From Candidatus Omnitrophota bacterium (GTDB lineage: Bacteria > Omnitrophota > Gorgyraeia > Zapsychrales > Zapsychraceae): a stretch of 7,663 bases of DNA. Position numbers and translations under genes: made by a program. Position 1 is the first letter of the stretch. Every line of letters begins with the position of its first letter. Below the pieces are notes generated by a model, which saw nothing but the letters and a program-made list of their open reading frames with translations, was not told the DNA's origin and made no database searches. The DNA lies in NCBI GenBank assembly GCA_016217585.1, contig JACRHQ010000155.1, positions 1 through 7,663 of the forward strand, read 5' to 3'. Shown in pieces: positions 1-5,782 of this stretch.

Positions 1-681
1 ATTCGCGGAAACCACATTGTCGATATAGGTGAAATCCCGGGATTGTTTGCCGTTGCCGAAGATCGGCGGCGGCTGGTCGTGGGTGAGGCAATGGATGAAC
101 TTCGGGATGACGACCGCGTATTCGTCGTCGAGCGCCTGTTTGGGGCCGAAGACGTTGAAATACCGCAGGCAGGCGGTTTCCACGCCGAAATGTTCGGAGA
201 AAATGCGGCAGTAGTATTCCCCCGCCAGTTTACTCAAGGCGTAGGGGGAGATCAACAGCGGGAGCGCGTCTTCTCTCTCCGGAAATTTGTCCGTGTCGCC
301 GTAGACGGAGCTCGACGAGGCAAAGACCAGGCGCTTGACCTTGTTTTTGGCCGCGGCCTGGAGCACGGTCATGATGCCGTTGATGTTGACGTCGTTGTAG
401 CTCGCGGGGTCTTTCATGGATTTTGGGACGGAACGCAGTGCTGCCTGGTGAAGGACATAGTCCATCCCGCGGCAGGCGCCGTCGGCGGCGTCCTTGTCGC
501 GGATGTCGCCGCGGACAAGCTCAAATTTGTCTTTCCCCAGGGCCTTGGCGAACGCGAGGTTCTCCTCTTTCCCGGAGAAGAAATTATCCAGCACGCGGAC
601 GAAATGTCCGTCGTTGATGAGTTTTTCCGCGATATTGGAACCGATGAAACCGGCCCCGCCGGTGATGAGGTATTTGCTCAT
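1..681 (-). CDS. NAD-dependent nucleotide-sugar epimerase/dehydratase (extended SDR), 3' end outside window
   Basis: The frame is open from the ATG at 681 to the left edge, giving the first 227 residues of a protein normally about 310-330 long. It shows the Rossmann motif GGAGFIGS (8-15), an acidic residue after beta-2 (VLDNFFSG, 31-37), GDIRD (58-62), HQAA (78-81), the catalytic serine region SSSSVYG (122-128), the YxxxK pair (Tyr147, Lys151) and RYFNVFGP (173-180). These define the GalE/WbpP/TviC-like extended short-chain dehydrogenases, which epimerise or oxidise UDP-sugars in the cytoplasm. An AAAGGA ribosome-binding site lies 8 nt before the ATG. It is the last gene of the operon seen here, 85 bp after the kinase, and probably supplies a sugar nucleotide for the polymer. 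UDP-GlcNAc/UDP-Glc 4-epimerase is the best guess; the substrate cannot be fixed from this fragment, and a 4,6-dehydratase or UDP-glucuronate epimerase is possible. Confidence 0.93.
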   Translation of the reverse strand, partial: MSKYLITGGAGFIGSNIAEKLINDGHFVRVLDNFFSGKEENLAFAKALGKDKFELVRGDIRDKDAADGACRGMDYVLHQAALRSVPKSMKDPASYNDVNINGIMTVLQAAAKNKVKRLVFASSSSVYGDTDKFPEREDALPLLISPYALSKLAGEYYCRIFSEHFGVETACLRYFNVFGPKQALDDEYAVVIPKFIHCLTHDQPPPIFGNGKQSRDFTYIDNVVSAN

Positions 682-718
682 TGTAAAAATCCTTTCATGG
701 ATGTGGTTGCAAGGTTTC

Positions 719-768
719 AAAGTCACCAGGTCACATGTGACTTTGTGACGTGGTGACCGGGTGACTTT
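719..768. repeat. Array of GTCAC/GTGAC units at 8-bp spacing forming an imperfect inverted repeat
   Basis: GTCAC starts at 722 and 730, then GTGAC starts at 737, 745, 753 and 761. The step is 8 bp within each group and 7 bp at the turn, where GTCACATGTGAC (730-741) is a perfect palindrome. The outer arms also pair: AAAGTCACC (719-727) with GGTGACTTT (760-768), and GGTCAC (729-734) with GTGACC (753-758). The array overlaps the kinase stop codon (TAA, 767-769) and fills most of the kinase-epimerase gap, so in the transcript it would form a long hairpin. It could moderate readthrough, protect mRNA ends or be a dispersed repeat. No U-run marks it as a clear terminator. Confidence 0.8.
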
Positions 769-1552
769 ATAAATATCTGTATATATATTCCGGCAAATGG
801 TACTCGATGTTCGTCAGGACATGGCCGATGAGTTTGCAATGGGCCTGGTCGAGAAGTTCGCTCGCCCGCTGGACGATGCCGCGCTGCGTGCGTCCGGCCT
901 GGATGACCATCAGGACCCCGTCCGCCAGCGCGCCGATCGTGCCGGCGTCGGTGACCGAGACGATGGGCGGGGTGTCGAGGATAATATAGTCGAACCGGGT
1001 CTTCATGTCCGCCAGGAAGCGTTTCATGGCCTCCGAGCCCAGGAGCTCCGCCGGGTTTTCCGCGACCGCGCCGGCGGCGATGAAGGTGAGGTTCTCCAGG
1101 TCGATATGGAACAGGGCTTCCGACAGCTCAGCCTTGTCACTCAAGATCTCCGTGAGCCCGATCTTGTGTTCGACGCCGAGGTATTTCGCCACGCGGCCGC
1201 GGCGCATGTCGGCGTCGATCATAAGGACTTTGGGCTTCTGGGTCGACTGGGCGATGACCATCGCCAGGTTCAGGGACGTGACAGTCTTGCCTTCCGAGTG
1301 GACCGAACTGGTGACGACCAGGGTCTTCAAGGGGCGTTTGGCGCTCGTGGAAAGCACGTTCGTCCTCAAGATTTTGTACTGTTCGGTGATCAGGGCCTTG
1401 GGGTCGAAATACGCGACCAGGCGCGGGTCTATTTTAGAGTCGCCGATTTTTTTGACGACCAGTTCCTTGTGCTCGCGGATGCGGTTGATCTTGTCGATCC
1501 GTTCCAGCCTGTCTTCCGCGGCCTTGCGTAACGCTTCGGTGATTTTACCCAT
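767..1552 (-). CDS. BY-type tyrosine autokinase (CpsD/Wzc-C type, exopolysaccharide locus)
   Basis: This 261-aa cytoplasmic P-loop protein matches the detached kinase half of Wzc. It has a P-loop at 82-91 (SSVHSEGKTV), a Walker A' box VLMIDADMRR (109-118), the conserved GAVAENPAELL (161-171), and Walker B YIILDTPP (189-196). The tail ends in clustered tyrosines (251, 256, 258, 260), the usual autophosphorylation sites. The P-loop carries Ser where many members have Gly (SEGKT rather than GEGKT); Lys and Thr are kept, so activity is expected. The N-terminus MGKITEALRKA resembles the MSxIexALxKA opening of PEP-CTERM-locus kinases (TIGR03018 type). An AAAGGAA site precedes the ATG. It should be activated by the cytoplasmic tail of the chain-length protein at 3009-4292 and control polymer length by cycles of phosphorylation. 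ParA/MinD-type partitioning ATPases are a less likely alternative. Confidence 0.92.
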   Translation of the reverse strand: MGKITEALRKAAEDRLERIDKINRIREHKELVVKKIGDSKIDPRLVAYFDPKALITEQYKILRTNVLSTSAKRPLKTLVVTSSVHSEGKTVTSLNLAMVIAQSTQKPKVLMIDADMRRGRVAKYLGVEHKIGLTEILSDKAELSEALFHIDLENLTFIAAGAVAENPAELLGSEAMKRFLADMKTRFDYIILDTPPIVSVTDAGTIGALADGVLMVIQAGRTQRGIVQRASELLDQAHCKLIGHVLTNIEYHLPEYIYRYL

Positions 1553-1596
1553 GGAACATTCCTTTCAAACGGTTGATTGATTGTGGAGCTCGTGTG

Positions 1597-2100
1597 TCAT
1601 TGTGCCGCGCCCTGCTCCATTTTTTTTACTTTGTCGTTCAACGCCACGAATTTTTCCAGAAGCAGCTTGTTGTCGATCTTCAGGTCCTCGATCCTGGCCG
1701 CGGCCGATTTCAGGTTTTCCACACTGGCCCTCATGTCCTTGAGTTCGTTTTCGAGCCGGACAACCTGTCTTTTTTGGGATCTCTTCACCGTTTCTTCGCG
1801 GGTCAGGCCCTCGCGGATGGCCGCCAGTTCGCTCTTTTGTTCATTCATATACCGCGCCATGGAAAGCGACATGGTCTCCCGGACGTCCCTTGATTCCGTC
1901 AGGGTTTTGACGTTGATCACGATCGATGTCGCCGCGACGATGACCAGCAGGACGGACGGGACGGCGCCGCTGATGCCGGGGCCGGGGGGACCGTATCTTT
2001 TTTCAGGCGCGGGCGGGAGGACAACGGGGCTGATGGCCGCCCCCGGGTGTCCTTCCCGCGCTTCCCTGACCTTGTTAAGGGCGTCTATCAGTTTGCTCAT
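1597..2100 (-). CDS. Single-pass membrane coiled-coil protein, possible GspB-like partner of the ATPase
   Basis: I do not recognise a named family for this 167-aa protein. It opens with MSKLIDALNKVREARE, a short amphipathic stretch, followed by a Pro/Gly-rich linker (18-46), one hydrophobic segment (about 47-65, SVLLVIVAATSIVINV) and a long heptad-like charged helix (about 78-162). The expected topology is a short cytoplasmic N-terminus and a periplasmic coiled coil. The start overlaps the stop of the upstream ATPase gene as ATGA, indicating translational coupling. The opening resembles the MSxILDALxKAE start of GspB/ExeB proteins, which partner GspA/ExeA ATPases, so a role as membrane anchor or partner of that ATPase is a reasonable inference. 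The same kind of N-terminus opens the tyrosine kinase downstream. A structural coiled-coil spanning the periplasm in the export complex is the other possibility. Confidence 0.82.
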   Translation of the reverse strand: MSKLIDALNKVREAREGHPGAAISPVVLPPAPEKRYGPPGPGISGAVPSVLLVIVAATSIVINVKTLTESRDVRETMSLSMARYMNEQKSELAAIREGLTREETVKRSQKRQVVRLENELKDMRASVENLKSAAARIEDLKIDNKLLLEKFVALNDKVKKMEQGAAQ

Positions 2101-2975
2101 TCTCCGACGATCCTTTCAAATTCTTCATCAATATCAATATCCGACTTTTTTTTGATTTCCCCGACGATCTGGCTGGAGGGCGATTCATGGATGACCTCCT
2201 CCATGAGCGCGCGGTCGACGACCTCTTTGTCGTAGATGAACCCGTTCAGCAGGGCGCTGTCGCAGATCTGGTTGATCAGCCGCGGCACGCCCTTGGAATA
2301 CCGGCCGATCAACTCCAGCGCTTCGTCCGTGAAATATTTGCGGTCGGATTTGCTGGCCACTTTCAGCCGGTGCAGGATGTAATGCCGGGCGTCTTCCCGG
2401 CTTAAGGGCGTCAGGTGGTAAAAGACCGAGATGCGCTGCCTTAACTGTTCCAGCCGGGGCAGGGCGAGTTTTTTCTTGAGTTCCGGCTGCCCCAGGAAGA
2501 TGATCTGGATCAATTTTTCGTTTTCGGTCTCCAGGTTCGAAAGCATGCGGACTTCCTCCAGGACCGCGGGTTTGAGGTTCTGGGCCTCGTCGATGATCAG
2601 GACGACGTTGTGGTCGTCGCGCAGCTGTTGGATCAGGTAGGCGTTCAGCCGGGACAGGAGCCGCGCCTTGGACCCGGGGGTGTATTCCACGCCCAGGTCT
2701 TCGAGGATGGCGCATAACAGGTCTTTGCCGCTGATGTGGGTGTTGGTCACCAGGGCCGTCTGCGTGCGGGCGTCGAGCTTGTTGAGGAGCGTGCGGCAGA
2801 CGGTCGTTTTCCCGGAGCCGATATCGCCGGTGATGACGACAAACCCCTTGCGGGACTCGATGGCGTAGATGAGCGTGTTCAAGGCCTCGATGTGTTTGGC
2901 GCTCTCGTAGAAAAACCGCGAGCTCGGCGTCATATTGAACGGCGCTTCCTTGAAACCGTAGAATTTGTGGTACAT
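2097..2975 (-). CDS. ExeA/GspA-like AAA+ ATPase of exopolysaccharide (PEP-CTERM-type) locus
   Basis: The 292-aa product starts MYHKFYGFKEAPFNMTPSSRF, the standard opening of ExeA-type ATPases. Walker A is GDIGSGKTT (50-58), Walker B is VVLIIDEAQN (124-133), a sensor-1-like strand is IIFLGQPEL (158-166), and a probable arginine finger lies in LRQRI (178-182). A sensor-2/lid region carries GVPRLINQICD (229-239). These fit the putative secretion ATPase subfamily of PEP-CTERM loci (TIGR03015 type). A strong TAGGAGG site stands 8 nt before the ATG. The role of this subfamily is not established; the relative GspA couples ATP hydrolysis to envelope assembly together with GspB. Here it is followed, with a 4-bp overlap, by a GspB-like one-TM coiled-coil gene. 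The last 20 residues are acidic and lie outside the conserved fold. Confidence 0.93.
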   Translation of the reverse strand: MYHKFYGFKEAPFNMTPSSRFFYESAKHIEALNTLIYAIESRKGFVVITGDIGSGKTTVCRTLLNKLDARTQTALVTNTHISGKDLLCAILEDLGVEYTPGSKARLLSRLNAYLIQQLRDDHNVVLIIDEAQNLKPAVLEEVRMLSNLETENEKLIQIIFLGQPELKKKLALPRLEQLRQRISVFYHLTPLSREDARHYILHRLKVASKSDRKYFTDEALELIGRYSKGVPRLINQICDSALLNGFIYDKEVVDRALMEEVIHESPSSQIVGEIKKKSDIDIDEEFERIVGE

Positions 2976-3008
2976 TGCGGTTGCCTCCTAAAACCTATCA
3001 CCTGTCAA

Positions 3009-4292
3009 CTATTTCAAAAAGTTCGCCACCACCATCACGACGATGACGACGATCACGCCGGCGGCGGCCGCCGTCGTGTAGAGCCAGCGTTGCTGCTCGC
3101 GTTCCTGGCGCACGCTCTCTTCGGTGTTGATCCTGGAGATGGCCCCCAGGAGCGGCACGCCGAGGAAATTTTTCGCGTCTTCCACGTCGATGAACGATTT
3201 GTCGAGGAATTCCGCGGCGATGACCAGCCCCGTGCCGCACAAGACGCCCAGGAAAAGGCCGATCAGGGCGACGAGCAGCTTGTTGGGCTTGAACGGGCGC
3301 AGGGGGATCCGCGGAGGGTCCAGGACGGTGTACTGGGTCCCTTCCTTGGAGGATTGCAGCCGCTGGGTGATCTTGGCCGTCTCCAGGCGCTCGAGCAGCA
3401 TGTTGTAGATCCCTTCGTTGACGCCGACGTCGCGGGCCATGACTTTCTGCAGGTCGGGGTTCAGCTGTGTCTGGCCGGACGGCTGGCCGCCGGCGTCCGC
3501 CCGGGCCGCCGCGCCCCCTTCGACTTCGTCCAGGGCCTTTTTGATCTCCTCGATCACGGGGTTCGTGGTCTCCTTGTCGAGGTTGATATCTTCCGTGTAC
3601 TCGATGTTCTCGTCGCGCAGTTCCTTCTTTTTGGTGTCGATCAGGTCGCGGAATTTTCTGACCATCGGGTGCTGTTCGGTCGAATCGACCAGCAGGTCGT
3701 CGAGCTGGTCCTGCAGCTGGGCGATCTCCGCCGACTTGATCTTCCCCTTGTAGACCTTCAACTGCTGTTCGATGAAGGTGATGGCGTTGGACGTCTCGTT
3801 GTTCTGTATCTGGACGTTGCGGTCGATGAAGATATCGGTGATGGTCTTGACGACCGCCTGCGTTCTTTCGGGGTTGTCCCCGACGTAGGAAAGGTTGAAG
3901 ATGTTCTGGCCCCTTAGCCGGATGGCGATGTCGCCGCGCAGCCCGAGGATGAGCCTCTCGAACTCCACTTTGTTTTTGATCTCCTTGTCCATGCCGAGGC
4001 GCTTGACCAGTTCCACGAGGCTGTTCCAGCCCAGGATGGACTCCCTGAGGCCGGCCATGCGCTGGCCGACGGTGGTGGAAACGGCCAGTTTGGTAAACAG
4101 CGGGTTGTCGGACTTGGCCTCCTGGACGAGGATGACCGTTTCCGACAGGTATTTCTTGGGAAGGACGACCCCGGCGCACGTCCCCAGGATCAGCCCGGCG
4201 AACGCGGAGATGATCAGGAGCTCCTTGCGGCGGAAGAAAATCTTCAAATAACTCAACAACGAGATGCTGCCCGGGTTCTCAAAGTCTTTCAT
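3009..4292 (-). CDS. Wzz/GumC-type polysaccharide chain-length determinant (co-polymerase)
   Basis: The 427-aa inner-membrane protein has TM1 at about 25-44, a large periplasmic region with extended coiled-coil helices (about 165-260), a low-complexity Ala/Gly/Gln patch (259-277), the proline motif PRIPLRPFKPNK (327-338), and TM2 at about 338-360. After TM2 comes the cytoplasmic segment LDKSFIDVEDAKNFLGVPLLG (363-383), which in fused Wzc proteins leads into the kinase. Here the kinase is a separate gene at 767-1552, and the chain instead continues to a third hydrophobic segment (about 406-425) at the very C-terminus. This three-segment form resembles the PEP-CTERM-locus chain-length family (TIGR03007 type). 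It should oligomerise around the polymerase, set chain length, touch the Wza-like porin and activate the kinase. An AAAGG site lies 6 nt upstream of the start. Confidence 0.92.
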   Translation of the reverse strand: MKDFENPGSISLLSYLKIFFRRKELLIISAFAGLILGTCAGVVLPKKYLSETVILVQEAKSDNPLFTKLAVSTTVGQRMAGLRESILGWNSLVELVKRLGMDKEIKNKVEFERLILGLRGDIAIRLRGQNIFNLSYVGDNPERTQAVVKTITDIFIDRNVQIQNNETSNAITFIEQQLKVYKGKIKSAEIAQLQDQLDDLLVDSTEQHPMVRKFRDLIDTKKKELRDENIEYTEDINLDKETTNPVIEEIKKALDEVEGGAAARADAGGQPSGQTQLNPDLQKVMARDVGVNEGIYNMLLERLETAKITQRLQSSKEGTQYTVLDPPRIPLRPFKPNKLLVALIGLFLGVLCGTGLVIAAEFLDKSFIDVEDAKNFLGVPLLGAISRINTEESVRQEREQQRWLYTTAAAAGVIVVIVVMVVANFLK

Positions 4293-4346
4293 CAGTGGCC
4301 TTTCTTGATTAAGAGCGCAGGTGTCCTTCCTGTGCCCGTGTGCATG

Positions 4347-5192
4347 TTAAAATCCTGGCACTCCCATCACGGTCCTGCCCGTGCCCGCGGCGGTACCGAT
4401 CGGCGCGGCCACCGGCTGCAGGACGCGCATGGTTTTGGCCAGGAACGTCGGGGGCACGTAGAGCGTGTCGCCCGGGTTCATCACCAGGTTTTCCCGGAGG
4501 TCCCCCTCGTAGAGAAGTTTTTCGACGTTGACTCTGCGGATGACCGGGTTCCCGCTTTCGGAAGGGGTCACCACGCGTCCGCCGCCCATCTTCGCGCTCA
4601 ACAGCGGCAGGCCGGCCTGCACCAGCGCCTCGTGGACCGTCATCGTGTCGCCTTGCATGAAAATCTTGCCGGGGCGGTTCACCTCCCCGACCACGTACAC
4701 GACCTTGCTGTTGTAGCCGACGATCTTCACCGTGATCTCCGGGCTGAGAATAAAGGGAGAAAGCTTTTGCGCGAGGGCGTCCTTGACCTGGTCTTTGGTC
4801 ATCCCTTCCACGCGGACGTCGCCGACGAATTCGTACTGGATGTTGCCTTCGTTGTTGACCGGGAACTGGCCGCTGACTTCCGGGTGGCGCATCACGGTGA
4901 CTTCAAGGACGTCCGTTTTGCCCAGCGTGTAGTGGCTCATCGTCTTGATCTCTTCCGGGATCTGTGCGGCATCCGAAGATTCCCGGGTGTCCTGTGTCCC
5001 CGCCGGCGGTTCTGCCGCCAGAGGGGCGGAGGCGTCCAGAGTGGTCTCCTGCTGTTGGGCCGGCGGGGTGGCGGCCGTTTCCCTGGCCGCGGTGCCGGCG
5101 AAATTCTGGCCGTGGACGACGCCGGCGGCCGGCATCAGCATCCAGGCGCCGGCCAGGCACGTGGAGCAAAGGGTGCGGTAAAAATGGTTCAT
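4347..5192 (-). CDS. Wza-type polysaccharide export protein (Poly_export + SLBB)
   Basis: This 281-aa protein begins with a signal peptide (about 1-28, charged start, hydrophobic core, likely cut near VVHG/QN). A low-complexity Ala/Pro/Gln/Thr linker follows (30-80), then a Poly_export domain (about 86-160: YTLGKTDVLEVTV, PEVSGQFPVNNEGNIQ) and one SLBB repeat (about 163-248: KVVYVVGEVNRPGKIFM, ending MNPGDTLYVPP). The fold forms the periplasmic barrel and outer-membrane exit pore for capsule or exopolysaccharide. No lipobox is evident: the cysteines (9, 12) lie inside the signal peptide, so lipid anchoring as in E. coli Wza is doubtful. It has one SLBB domain where Wza has more, as in the shorter PEP-CTERM-type exporters (TIGR03027 type). 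An AAAGGAG site is 8 nt before the ATG. It precedes the chain-length partner by 54 bp. Confidence 0.94.
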   Translation of the reverse strand: MNHFYRTLCSTCLAGAWMLMPAAGVVHGQNFAGTAARETAATPPAQQQETTLDASAPLAAEPPAGTQDTRESSDAAQIPEEIKTMSHYTLGKTDVLEVTVMRHPEVSGQFPVNNEGNIQYEFVGDVRVEGMTKDQVKDALAQKLSPFILSPEITVKIVGYNSKVVYVVGEVNRPGKIFMQGDTMTVHEALVQAGLPLLSAKMGGGRVVTPSESGNPVIRRVNVEKLLYEGDLRENLVMNPGDTLYVPPTFLAKTMRVLQPVAAPIGTAAGTGRTVMGVPGF

Positions 5193-5224
5193 TTCCTGGT
5201 CTCCTTTAAATTAATTTTTGGGGT

Positions 5225-5410
5225 TCAGATTTCAAAGACAGCTTCGTGAAATTCCTTGATCTGCTGCACGTCGCCCGGGTCGTAGACACGCCAGCCGCGC
5301 CAGTCCCGTTTGGGTTTGCGAATTTTACCGTTTTTTTCCCAGCGGGCCAGGGTCTTTGAACTGACGCCAAGCAAGCTGGCTACTTCCGTGATTGTAAGCC
5401 GTTGGTCCAC
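5225..5410 (-). CDS. Small MerR-type helix-turn-helix DNA-binding protein (GTG start)
   Basis: The 61-aa product is essentially one winged-helix MerR N-terminal domain. ITEVASLLGVSSKTLARWEKNG (7-28) gives the HTH, and a basic wing RKPKRDWRGWRVYDPGDV (31-48) follows, ending in a short helix. There is no effector or dimerisation coiled coil, so it resembles BldC-like or excisionase-type short MerR proteins. The GTG start is supported by an AAGGAGG site 7 nt upstream. It is the first gene behind the sigma-54 promoter, 32 bp ahead of the export gene, so it is probably a local regulator of this operon, perhaps binding one of the dyads at 5453-5518. That target is inference. Because it sits inside an EPS operon and not near an integrase, a phage excisionase role is unlikely. 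Confidence 0.88.
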   Translation of the reverse strand: MDQRLTITEVASLLGVSSKTLARWEKNGKIRKPKRDWRGWRVYDPGDVQQIKEFHEAVFEI

Positions 5411-5417
5411 CTCTGTT

Positions 5418-5424
5418 CCTCCTT
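5418..5424 (-). promoter_or_regulatory. Strong ribosome-binding site deciding the GTG start of the HTH gene
   Basis: On the minus strand AAGGAGG ends 7 nt before the GTG at 5410. The near-perfect Shine-Dalgarno sequence fixes this non-ATG start. Confidence 0.85.
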
Positions 5425-5452
5425 TTTTCTAATTAAACTTTAAACTAAACAA

Positions 5453-5473
5453 GCGCTAGTCCTGACTAGACGC
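5453..5473. repeat. Dyad in the operon leader, CTAGTC-CT-GACTAG core
   Basis: CTAGTC (5456-5461) and GACTAG (5464-5469) form a perfect dyad with a 2-bp centre, flanked by GCG and CGC that pair across one unmatched base. It lies between the predicted transcription start and the HTH start codon, in the untranslated leader. The centre GTCCTGAC is the reverse complement of GTCAGGAC at 5681-5688 in the upstream half-site cluster. It could be an operator, possibly for the HTH protein, or an RNA hairpin, although a 2-nt centre argues for DNA binding. Confidence 0.6.
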
Positions 5474-5498
5474 GAATTTGAAAATCGGGATCCTGCGA

Positions 5499-5518
5499 GC
5501 TTGTACGGTAACACAAGC
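5499..5518. repeat. Dyad over the -12 element and predicted start site, GCTTGT-N8-ACAAGC
   Basis: GCTTGT (5499-5504) and ACAAGC (5513-5518) are perfect inverted arms around an 8-bp centre. The right arm overlaps the -12 box of the sigma-54 promoter and the left arm ends at the predicted +1 (about 5505). A protein bound here would block the promoter, so it is a candidate repressor site. A chance dyad of this size cannot be excluded. Confidence 0.4.
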
Positions 5519-5531
5519 AATAACCGTGCCA
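5516..5531 (-). promoter_or_regulatory. Sigma-54 (-24/-12) promoter of the polysaccharide operon
   Basis: Read on the minus strand the site is TGGCACGGTTATTGCT, matching every fixed base of the sigma-54 consensus TGGCACG-N4-TTGCW with the required spacing (GG at 5530-5529, GC at 5518-5517). The predicted start of transcription is about 5505, leaving a leader of about 95 nt before the GTG of the HTH gene. Sigma-54 promoters need an AAA+ enhancer-binding protein; half-site clusters about 155-185 bp upstream suit that. The sigma factor itself is encoded by the divergent gene at 5818. Confidence 0.9.
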
Positions 5532-5659
5532 GACCAGGACTAACTCGGACACGTTTTTTAAATAGCTGTAATATATTTATTCATAATGAGTTACGTAGCA
5601 TTAAAAAATGACTTACCTTCTGCCGGATAGCCAGGTCAAGGGTGGATGTTTAAATGATT

Positions 5660-5689
5660 GGACATGTATGTCCTGGACAAGTCAGGACA
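5660..5689. promoter_or_regulatory. Cluster of GGACA/TGTCC half-sites, candidate upstream activator site
   Basis: Within 30 bp there are four half-sites: GGACA at 5660, TGTCC at 5669, GGACA at 5675 and GGACA at 5685. They form overlapping dyads: GGACAT-GT-ATGTCC (5660-5673), TGTCC-T-GGACA (5669-5679) and TGTCCTG-N7-CAGGACA (5669-5689). The centre is about 170 bp upstream of the predicted sigma-54 start, the normal distance for an enhancer-binding protein acting by DNA looping. It could equally act on rpoN, 130 bp to the right. A further GGACA lies at 5547. Confidence 0.65.
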
Positions 5690-5782
5690 GTCGCGGAACT
5701 TGTGGATTATAAACAAGTTAGCGACGTGGTGAAAATATTGGTCAAAAGGGTACGGTGGAAAATTGGAGGGCCCAAAAATTAC

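Noticed and set aside
43..756. 237-aa plus-strand open frame
   Set aside because: It is antisense to the epimerase, which has complete Rossmann and YxxxK motifs; the plus-strand product has no recognisable domain and is a high-GC shadow.
719..768. CRISPR-like array
   Set aside because: Units are only 8 bp with no spacers and no cas genes nearby; it is a short phased repeat.
719..768. Rho-independent terminator after the kinase gene
   Set aside because: The hairpin is long and mismatched and is not followed by a run of T on the minus strand; the epimerase seems to continue the operon.
2736..3917. 393-aa plus-strand open frame rich in Asp, Val and Gly
   Set aside because: It spans the ATPase and chain-length genes in antisense and the gap between them; its composition is that of a reverse-strand shadow.
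2998..4179. 393-aa minus-strand frame overlapping the chain-length gene
   Set aside because: The product is Arg/Gly/Pro-rich and shifted in frame from the chain-length protein, which has proper TM and proline motifs.
4305..5249. 314-aa plus-strand open frame
   Set aside because: Antisense to the export gene, whose signal peptide, Poly_export and SLBB domains are clear; Arg/His/Gly-rich composition is typical of a shadow.
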